Part shown: piece after piece, positions 1 through 4,403 of the stretch
Layout of the letters: each line of letters begins with the position of its first letter
How positions within the stretch are numbered: the first letter of the stretch is position 1
Source: Bacteroidota bacterium
Lineage (GTDB): Bacteria; Bacteroidota; Bacteroidia; Chitinophagales; Saprospiraceae
Length of the DNA: 6,962 nucleotides
NCBI GenBank assembly: GCA_008501835.1
Contig: QQUB01000309.1
Coordinates: 1-6,962, forward strand
Direction: 5' to 3'
The notes under the pieces: model-generated
Database searches by the model: none
The model's input: only the letters and a program-made list of their open reading frames with translations
Told to the model about the DNA's origin: nothing
Made by a program: the position numbers and the translations under genes

Positions 1-1
1 A

Positions 2-409
2 AACGACAATAAAATTGACTTCGAATTCATCGATGTGGATCTGGATGAAAAAGCTACCAATTTGGTGGAAACCATCAATAACGGCAAAAGAATCATCCCA
101 ACCATCATCATTGATGATAAATCATATACTAATCCAGATAATGCGCAGCTTGCTGCTGTTTTAGGGATTAATAAAACTGGAAAAGTTGTGATGTTCGGAG
201 CCGATTGGTGCCCGGATTGCAGAAGGGCAAAAAGCTATCTTCGTAACAACAATATTAATTTTCAGTTCATTGATGTAGATGTGTACGAATGGGCTACTGA
301 TAAAGTCGTTGAAATCAATAAAGGCAAGCGGATTATTCCAACCATTTTGATTGATGATGTTGCTTATTCCAATCCTGACAATGCTGTCCTCAAGGATGTA
401 TTAAAGATT
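2..409 (+). repeat. In-frame tandem duplication of the glutaredoxin-like domain
   Basis: Residues 1-56 and 81-136 of the visible protein align without gaps at an offset of exactly 80 codons (240 bp). By hand count 35 of 56 positions are identical, including the shared FIDVD, GKRIIPT and NPDNA stretches. The copy at nt 2-169 corresponds to nt 242-409. The matching N-terminal part of the first copy, including its CPxC site, lies beyond the left edge. The similarity points to duplication within this gene, though an old fusion of two related genes cannot be excluded. Confidence 0.9.
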
Positions 410-1342
410 GGAGATACTTCCTCCAAAGAGGTTTTTCACTCCATCATAGTTGGCGCAGGAGCTGCAGGTTTGACAGCTTCCATATATGCGCAGCGGGATA
501 AATTCAGCACTTTGATCCTGGAAAAGAAAAACATTGGAGGCAATGCTTCTTTGACCAAATTGATCGAGAACTACCCGGGATTCACCAATATCTCCGGACC
601 GGAATTGATGGATAAAATGGCTGACCAGGCAAAAACATATGGTGCGAAGATCGAAACCGGGGTTGAGGTTAAGAACATCATCAAGGAAAATAACCAGTTT
701 ACCATAAAGACAAACATGGGAGATTATTATGCAAAATCAGTGGTTTTATCTGTCGGTTCTTCCTACCGGAGATTGCACATTCCCAATGAGGACAAACTCA
801 TTGGCTCAGGCGTACATTTCTGTGCCACCTGTGATGGAGCGTTTTACCGCGACAAAGAGATCCTTGTCATCGGTGGTGGGAACAGTGCTCTTGAGGAAAG
901 CATTTTCTTGTCGACTTTTGTCAAAAAAGTAACCATCATCAACAAAAATGAAACCTTCAAGGCCTCTGAAACATACATCGAAAAATTACCGGGGATTGAG
1001 AACATTGAGGTTGTTAAAAATCACGAGCCCGTAGAATTCGTTCAAAATGAGGACGGATCCTTTAAAGGATTAAAAACGAAGGATAAGCAAAGTGGTGAAA
1101 TGAAGGAGTTCTTCGCAGATGGTGCTTTCATTTTTATCGGGCTGGTGCCGAATACCGGTGCCTTTAAGGATATTGTAGAAGTGGATGAACAGGGGTTCAT
1201 TAAAACCTCGGGATACGGTGAAACAAGTGTTGAAGGAATTTTTGCTGCAGGTGATGCCCGTGAAGGGGCCATTGCCCAGGTAGCTGCGGCTACCGGGGAA
1301 GGGGTACTGGCCAGTTATGGATTGAGGAATTATCTCAGCTAA
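2..1342 (+). CDS. Tandem glutaredoxin-like domains fused to thioredoxin reductase (5' partial)
   Basis: This is a disulfide oxidoreductase fusion. The frame stays open to the left edge, so the true start lies outside the window; the GTG at 35 is internal, because the residues before it align with the second domain. Numbering from the codon at 2, 446 residues are visible. Residues 1-56 are the C-terminal part of one glutaredoxin-like domain (IIPT cis-proline loop, TNPDN). Residues about 60-136 are a second domain with an intact WCPDC site (C70, C73), the IIPT loop and SNPDN. The NPD motif resembles actinobacterial mycoredoxin-type glutaredoxins more than classical GG-containing glutathione binders. 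Residues about 147-446 form a complete thioredoxin-reductase domain: FAD motif GAGAAG at 151-156, redox CATC at 274-277, nucleotide motif GGGNSA at 291-296, and C-terminal FAAGD. The position of the NADPH-binding HRR motif reads NKN (314-316). Inferred: the flavin domain reduces the attached glutaredoxin-like domains. No terminator is visible downstream. Confidence 0.93.
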   Translation, partial: NDNKIDFEFIDVDLDEKATNLVETINNGKRIIPTIIIDDKSYTNPDNAQLAAVLGINKTGKVVMFGADWCPDCRRAKSYLRNNNINFQFIDVDVYEWATDKVVEINKGKRIIPTILIDDVAYSNPDNAVLKDVLKIGDTSSKEVFHSIIVGAGAAGLTASIYAQRDKFSTLILEKKNIGGNASLTKLIENYPGFTNISGPELMDKMADQAKTYGAKIETGVEVKNIIKENNQFTIKTNMGDYYAKSVVLSVGSSYRRLHIPNEDKLIGSGVHFCATCDGAFYRDKEILVIGGGNSALEESIFLSTFVKKVTIINKNETFKASETYIEKLPGIENIEVVKNHEPVEFVQNEDGSFKGLKTKDKQSGEMKEFFADGAFIFIGLVPNTGAFKDIVEVDEQGFIKTSGYGETSVEGIFAAGDAREGAIAQVAAATGEGVLASYGLRNYLS

Positions 1343-1400
1343 TCGATTATCATAGTTTGTTATTAATTATATAGGCTGGAATTTCTTTTCGTAATAATAC

Positions 1401-1431
1401 TTGACTTTAATGTTAAATATTTCTAACTTTA
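1401..1431 (+). promoter_or_regulatory. Putative promoter of the membrane protein/XRE cassette
   Basis: TTG at 1401-1403 (within CTTG) is followed 20 bases later by TAACTTTA at 1424-1431. This matches the Bacteroidota -7 box TAnnTTTG at seven of eight positions, with a spacing within the usual range. Transcription would begin near 1438, giving a leader of about 27 bases before the ATG at 1465. The -7 box overlaps the end of the first operator-like repeat, as expected for a repressed promoter. The region is AT-rich, so chance matches are possible. Confidence 0.45.
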
Positions 1432-1448
1432 TGTTAATTATTTCTAAC
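1411..1448 (+). promoter_or_regulatory. Operator-like pair of 17-bp boxes, 21 bp apart
   Basis: TGTTAAATATTTCTAAC (1411-1427) recurs as TGTTAATTATTTCTAAC (1432-1448) with one mismatch. The period is 21 bp, two turns of the DNA helix. Each box has an inverted GTTA...TAAC arm pair separated by eight bases, as expected for a dimeric repressor site. The pair covers the presumed -7 box and transcription start, 17 bases before the first gene of the cassette. The small XRE protein encoded at 2346-2543 is the natural candidate ligand. That assignment is inferred from position, not shown by the sequence. Confidence 0.6.
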
Positions 1449-1464
1449 ATTGAATTGATTTATT

Positions 1465-1869
1465 ATGAAAACGATTTTCTGGCCTGTTTTTATTTTGACC
1501 TGGTCTCTGGTGCTTTCAGGTTTATGGATTATCCAACCGAATGAGGCTCCGGCATCTCTACTGGAGTTCATTTTTGTTGGAATAATTGTAGTCTTTTTTG
1601 CTTTGGGCGTATATTTCGGATATAACCGATTTAGAAACAAACAACAAGGATTCCCTGAAGACGATGAGATGTCAAAAAAAATCACTCAAAAAGCTGCGGC
1701 TCTTTCCTTCTACATTGGCGTCTTCTTGTGGGTGATACTGATCTATATTCAAAGTCACACCACAATTGGTTTAAACTGGATATTGGCTTCCGGAATGATT
1801 GGCATGGCCCTGACCTTTATCATCAGCTGGTCAATTTTATCTATCGGGCGAATCAAATTTGAACAATAA
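1465..1869 (+). CDS. Small four-helix membrane protein, first of a tandem paralogous pair
   Basis: A 134-residue integral membrane protein of unknown function. Four hydrophobic segments lie at about 5-23, 33-53, 79-95 and 104-126. Between helices 2 and 3 is a charged loop with GFPEDDEMSKKI and K76 (62-76). The same pattern, GFPxxDExSxxIxxK, recurs at the same place in the next gene. The architecture, an acidic DE(x)S motif followed by I-x-x-K before helix 3, resembles DUF2178-type membrane proteins that often sit beside small XRE regulators; that family name is from memory and tentative. The ATG at 1465 follows the operator and promoter directly, with no Shine-Dalgarno sequence. It is probably co-transcribed with the two genes after it. 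Possible roles are a membrane sensor or an envelope-stress or immunity protein; none can be chosen from sequence. Confidence 0.85.
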   Translation: MKTIFWPVFILTWSLVLSGLWIIQPNEAPASLLEFIFVGIIVVFFALGVYFGYNRFRNKQQGFPEDDEMSKKITQKAAALSFYIGVFLWVILIYIQSHTTIGLNWILASGMIGMALTFIISWSILSIGRIKFEQ

Positions 1870-1935
1870 GATCATACTGGTTTGTCAATGAAATTATCAG
1901 CCAACAATGGTTGAATATTCTACGAACTTGTCTTG

Positions 1936-1947
1936 AGTATTAATACT
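1936..1947. promoter_or_regulatory. 12-bp perfect palindrome before the second membrane gene
   Basis: AGTATTAATACT is a perfect palindrome ending seven bases before the ATG at 1955. It is flanked by TTG on the left and TCAA on the right, which extends the symmetry apart from one extra base. A second short palindrome, GAATATTC, lies at 1913-1920, with its centre 25 bp upstream. The site could be an internal operator or a leader hairpin controlling the second and third genes. Palindromes of A and T arise easily, so this is tentative. Confidence 0.3.
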
Positions 1948-1954
1948 TCAAATT

Positions 1955-2353
1955 ATGCAAAAGAACAGAATAATATTAATGATTACTTCTATCATTATCA
2001 TGATGATAGTCTTGGGGTATATCGCGTATCAAAAAGGAGTTGATTTATTTAACGGGCTCAACCTGGTCATTTTTCTTTTGATTATAATTTTCGGCGTAAT
2101 TGCACTGATTGGATCCATCAGAAAAGAAAATGAAGCCAAAAAAGGATTCCCTGCCGAGGATGAACTGAGTACACAAATCAAGTATAAATCGGGTTATTAT
2201 GCCTATATGGCATCGATGTATCTTTGGCTTTTTATATTTCTTTTGAAAGATAGTTTTCCAAATACAGAATCAATGATTGGAGGAGGAATTTTACTCTCTG
2301 CTTTAATATTTTATATTTCCAGAATAATTGTAAAACGTGGGCTGAATGGTTAA
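1955..2353 (+). CDS. Small four-helix membrane protein, second of the paralogous pair
   Basis: A 132-residue integral membrane protein of unknown function. Hydrophobic segments lie at about 6-25, 35-54, 79-97 and 107-126. The loop between helices 2 and 3 carries GFPAEDELSTQI and K78 (64-78), matching the previous gene's loop at 8 of 15 positions, including G, F, P, D, E, S, I and K. Length and topology also match, so the two look like an old tandem duplication and may form a heteromer. After the loop the sequence becomes aromatic-rich (GYYAYMASMYLW). The gene starts 85 bases after its paralogue, and its end overlaps the XRE regulator gene by 8 bases, which suggests coupled translation. Resemblance to DUF2178-type proteins is tentative. 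Confidence 0.85.
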   Translation: MQKNRIILMITSIIIMMIVLGYIAYQKGVDLFNGLNLVIFLLIIIFGVIALIGSIRKENEAKKGFPAEDELSTQIKYKSGYYAYMASMYLWLFIFLLKDSFPNTESMIGGGILLSALIFYISRIIVKRGLNG

Positions 2354-2543
2354 TAGAATAAAAGAATTACGGGCCAAATTCAACCTAACACAAAATGATC
2401 TGGCCCTGAAGGTAAATGTGCGGCGGGAAACCATTGTGTTTCTTGAAAAAGGGAAATACAACCCCTCCTTGAAGCTAGCCTATGATATTGCCAAGGTGTT
2501 TGACCTGACCATCGAAGAGGTATTTATTTTTGATGAAGAATAG
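2346..2543 (+). CDS. Small XRE/Cro-type transcriptional regulator
   Basis: A 65-residue protein that is almost entirely one Cro/CI-type helix-turn-helix, like the YozG-type regulators of Gram-positive bacteria. Helix 1 is about 3-12. Helix 2 starts at TQNDLA (15-20). The recognition helix is about 27-35 (RETIVFLEKG). It is followed by the family signature KYNPSLKLAYDIAKVF (37-52) and an acidic C-terminus, IEEVFIFDEE. There is no sensory or dimerisation domain, so any signal must come from partners or from its own abundance. The ATG lies inside the end of the preceding membrane gene (8-base overlap), tying its expression to that gene. It probably represses the cassette through the 21-bp-spaced boxes at 1411-1448. 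Direct interaction with the membrane proteins is a further possibility without sequence proof. Confidence 0.93.
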   Translation: MVNRIKELRAKFNLTQNDLALKVNVRRETIVFLEKGKYNPSLKLAYDIAKVFDLTIEEVFIFDEE

Positions 2544-2562
2544 GGAGCTTCTGAAAAAACCT

Positions 2563-2606
2563 GTCTTTGCGCACCTTGCGTATTCCTTGCGCACATAGCG
2601 GTTAAA
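2563..2606 (+). repeat. 44-bp GCG-type intergenic repeat element (copy A)
   Basis: The element consists of four short units ending in GCG: CTTTGCG, CACCTTGCG, then CCTTGCG, CACATAGCG, closing with GTTAAA. It aligns without gaps to the 44-bp element at 3343-3386, with 27 of 44 positions identical by hand count; four GCG triplets face GTG in the other copy. It ends nine bases before the start of the DUF547 gene, so it would lie in that gene's 5' leader. Similar TTGCG-rich stretches ending in GGTTAAA occur between genes in various Bacteroidota genomes as far as I recall; their function is not known to me. Confidence 0.55.
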
Positions 2607-2615
2607 TCCCTTCCA

Positions 2616-3296
2616 ATGAAAGATTTAATTACATTATCAGAACAAATTCTGTTGTCTGTAAAAAATGAGCAGCCTTCAGATAGCCTGACGTCCGAGTTAG
2701 AACAATATCTCCATTCCCAACTTCACATTCAATTAAAAACAGACGGCCAAAAAAAAGCCTTTTGGATCAACATCTATAACGCCTATTTCCTTATCCTCAG
2801 AAAATATCAAAACGTTGACAAACCAGATATCTACAGAAAAAAACTGGTAACCATCGCAGGAAAAAAATGGAGCCTCGATGACATCGAACACGGAATTCTG
2901 AGAAAGGGACGATTTAAATACTCCTTCGGGTTTTTCCCAAATCCATTCCTCTCCAAAGCCATCAAACAACTTGCCGTTAAAAAAATCGACTATCGCATCC
3001 ATTTTGCCTTGAATTGCGGAGCCAAAAGCTGCCCGCCCATTGCCTTTTACTCCGCTGATAAAATTGATCAGCAACTCAAAACCGCTACCCTATCCTTCCT
3101 GGAAAATGAAACGACAATCGATCAGGATAATAAGACTATCTCTGTCAGTCGTTTAATGCTTTGGTATCTTGGAGATTTTGGAGGAAAAAGTGGTATCAAA
3201 CGTATCCTGAAAAACAAACTGAATCTGAATACAAGAGGATATAAAGTCATTTTCAATCAATATTCCTGGGAGGAGAATCTGGATAATTTCATTTAA
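2616..3296 (+). CDS. DUF547 domain protein
   Basis: A 226-residue DUF547 protein (PF04784) of unknown biochemical role. The hallmark blocks are all present: KKAFWINIYNAY (46-57), WSLDDIEHGILR (85-96), and IHFALNCGAKSCPPI (128-142) with C134 and C139. In this family the conserved H, N and C residues have suggested a papain- or transglutaminase-like fold, but no activity is established here. No signal peptide or membrane helix is seen, so it is probably cytoplasmic, whereas many relatives are exported. The ATG at 2616 is the first start codon after the stop of the XRE gene, which is in the same frame; the frame is open between them, but the intervening codons include no ATG, GTG or TTG. It follows the XRE gene by 72 bases and may be read from the same transcript or from its own promoter. 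It is bracketed by two related 44-bp elements. Confidence 0.9.
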   Translation: MKDLITLSEQILLSVKNEQPSDSLTSELEQYLHSQLHIQLKTDGQKKAFWINIYNAYFLILRKYQNVDKPDIYRKKLVTIAGKKWSLDDIEHGILRKGRFKYSFGFFPNPFLSKAIKQLAVKKIDYRIHFALNCGAKSCPPIAFYSADKIDQQLKTATLSFLENETTIDQDNKTISVSRLMLWYLGDFGGKSGIKRILKNKLNLNTRGYKVIFNQYSWEENLDNFI

Positions 3297-3342
3297 GTAT
3301 GTGGATGGAATAAGTTTCAAATGGTTTCAGGAGTTTCATGTT

Positions 3343-3386
3343 GTCTCAGTGTACTCTGTGCCTTCCCTGTGTACCCTGTGGTGAAA
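3343..3386 (+). repeat. 44-bp GTG-type intergenic repeat element (copy B)
   Basis: The element has four units ending in GTG: CTCAGTG, TACTCTGTG, then CCCTGTG, TACCCTGTG, closing with GTGAAA. It starts 46 bases after the DUF547 stop, in the gap between convergent genes. It matches copy A at 2563-2606 in length, orientation and unit spacing. Its 3' end (TGAAACC, 3382-3388) is the exact complement of GGTTTCA at 3323-3329, so a long-loop 7-bp stem could form. Comparable CTCTGTG...GTGGTGAAA stretches are, from memory, dispersed in intergenic DNA of many bacteria. It could be a mobile or satellite repeat remnant rather than a regulatory site. Confidence 0.55.
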
Positions 3387-3440
3387 CCTTAAATGACAAT
3401 TCCTGCCGTGAATTTGATTAAAAAAAGTAATTCTGTCTTT

Positions 3441-4136
3441 TTACTGAGCAATTTGATAATCCTTCCTTTTTTCAAGTTTAATGATCCTGTAACCATAATA
3501 AATCAGGAACAATCCTATTAATTCGGTAAGAAAAAGGACCTCGACATATCCCATCCGCGTAAAAGTGCCTCCAATCCCTGGAAGTAAACCGCCAATAGCA
3601 ATAAAAATATTTCCTTTAAAAGGTGCTTCCCTGATACCCTGCCGATAATATTTGTAAGCAGAATAAATGGCTCCCCCAACTAAAAAAATGAAAGCATATA
3701 TATTGATAAAGGGGGAAAATAATCTTACCCATTGCCAGGCAAATACCGATCCGGTCAATTTGAAATCATAATCTTCCGGAATGGATAATGGAGTCAGCAC
3801 CACGCAAACCGAAGCTACCAGTATCAATGCTACAAAAATAACGGTTGTGACCCGGGCAAAAGTTTTATTCATTAGCAGGAAAACAGATCCCTGTGCTAAT
3901 GGAAACCCACCTAATAACGCCCCAATGATATACCAGTATTTGAGGTTTATCGCATACCAGCCGAATAAAGTGTTTACACTTTCCGCCAGGGTTCCCAGAC
4001 CAAATGTCAATACTCCAATGGTCCACCACAGCAGGTATGTAGTTTTTCTTCTTTGATAATGTTTAAATATTTCAACGGCAAAAACTATGGCGAGAATAGT
4101 TGTTAAAATGGGGATGTGCTCAATTATCTGTTGCAT
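3441..4136 (-). CDS. Seven-helix integral membrane protein, function unknown
   Basis: A 231-residue membrane protein I cannot assign to a named family. Seven hydrophobic segments are visible at about 8-27, 33-58, 65-89, 96-117, 139-164, 175-197 and 199-222, and a basic tail (KLEKRKDYQ) ends the protein. Distinctive blocks are TFGLGTLAESVNTLFGW (44-60) and YIIGALLGGFPLAQGSVFLL (69-88). They place polar residues (E52, Q82, with E22 and E205 elsewhere) in or near helices, which hints at a ligand or ion site. The layout recalls the seven-helix sensor modules of some bacterial kinases, but no output domain is attached. The ATG at 4134-4136 gives a short, plausible N-terminus before helix 1. The gene is convergent with the DUF547 gene and divergent from the oligopeptidase gene, and appears monocistronic. 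Confidence 0.85.
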   Translation of the reverse strand: MQQIIEHIPILTTILAIVFAVEIFKHYQRRKTTYLLWWTIGVLTFGLGTLAESVNTLFGWYAINLKYWYIIGALLGGFPLAQGSVFLLMNKTFARVTTVIFVALILVASVCVVLTPLSIPEDYDFKLTGSVFAWQWVRLFSPFINIYAFIFLVGGAIYSAYKYYRQGIREAPFKGNIFIAIGGLLPGIGGTFTRMGYVEVLFLTELIGLFLIYYGYRIIKLEKRKDYQIAQ

Positions 4137-4403
4137 TTTGTTCGATTTTCTTTTTCAATACCTGTTTAATTCCCGTAAGGAAAAACGATGCGAAGTTAAA
4201 GGAATACCTCCCCTCTGAACAAGCGTAAATATTTTTTTGACAAAACAATGATATAGGGTAATGCAGAGGACACTACTATTATCTCCATACTGAACACTTT
4301 TCCCAATTCAATTATCTTTGAATAATTACCAAAAAAATTAGATAATTCTTTAATTTTCAATTTCTTAAACAAATCCATATTTTAATCACCTGTTAAACAA
4401 AAA
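4137..4403. other. Divergent intergenic region
   Basis: These 267 AT-rich bases separate the seven-helix protein gene (leftward) from the oligopeptidase B gene (rightward) and should hold both promoters. For the rightward gene, TTTG at 4317-4320 is followed 22 bases later by the poor -7 candidate TAATTCTT at 4343-4350; another, TAATTTTC at 4351-4358, fits better but is 30 bases away. A short dyad, TTTAA...TTAAA, lies just before the start at 4404. No promoter can be called with confidence in either direction. A 60-codon leftward reading frame (4196-4378) is not convincing. Confidence 0.4.

Noticed and set aside
35..1342. Start of the fusion gene at the GTG at 35
   Set aside because: The frame is open to the window edge, and the eleven residues before the GTG align with the second glutaredoxin-like domain, so the gene starts upstream.
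2733..3074. 113-residue reading frame on the minus strand
   Set aside because: It lies opposite the most conserved DUF547 blocks and has no features of its own.
2563..3386. The two 44-bp elements as a CRISPR array
   Set aside because: There are only two divergent copies 780 bp apart with a gene between them, and no spacers or cas genes.
4196..4378. 60-residue leftward reading frame
   Set aside because: It is short, AT-rich and unrecognised, with no promoter or terminator. It fills a divergent promoter region and is best explained by chance.
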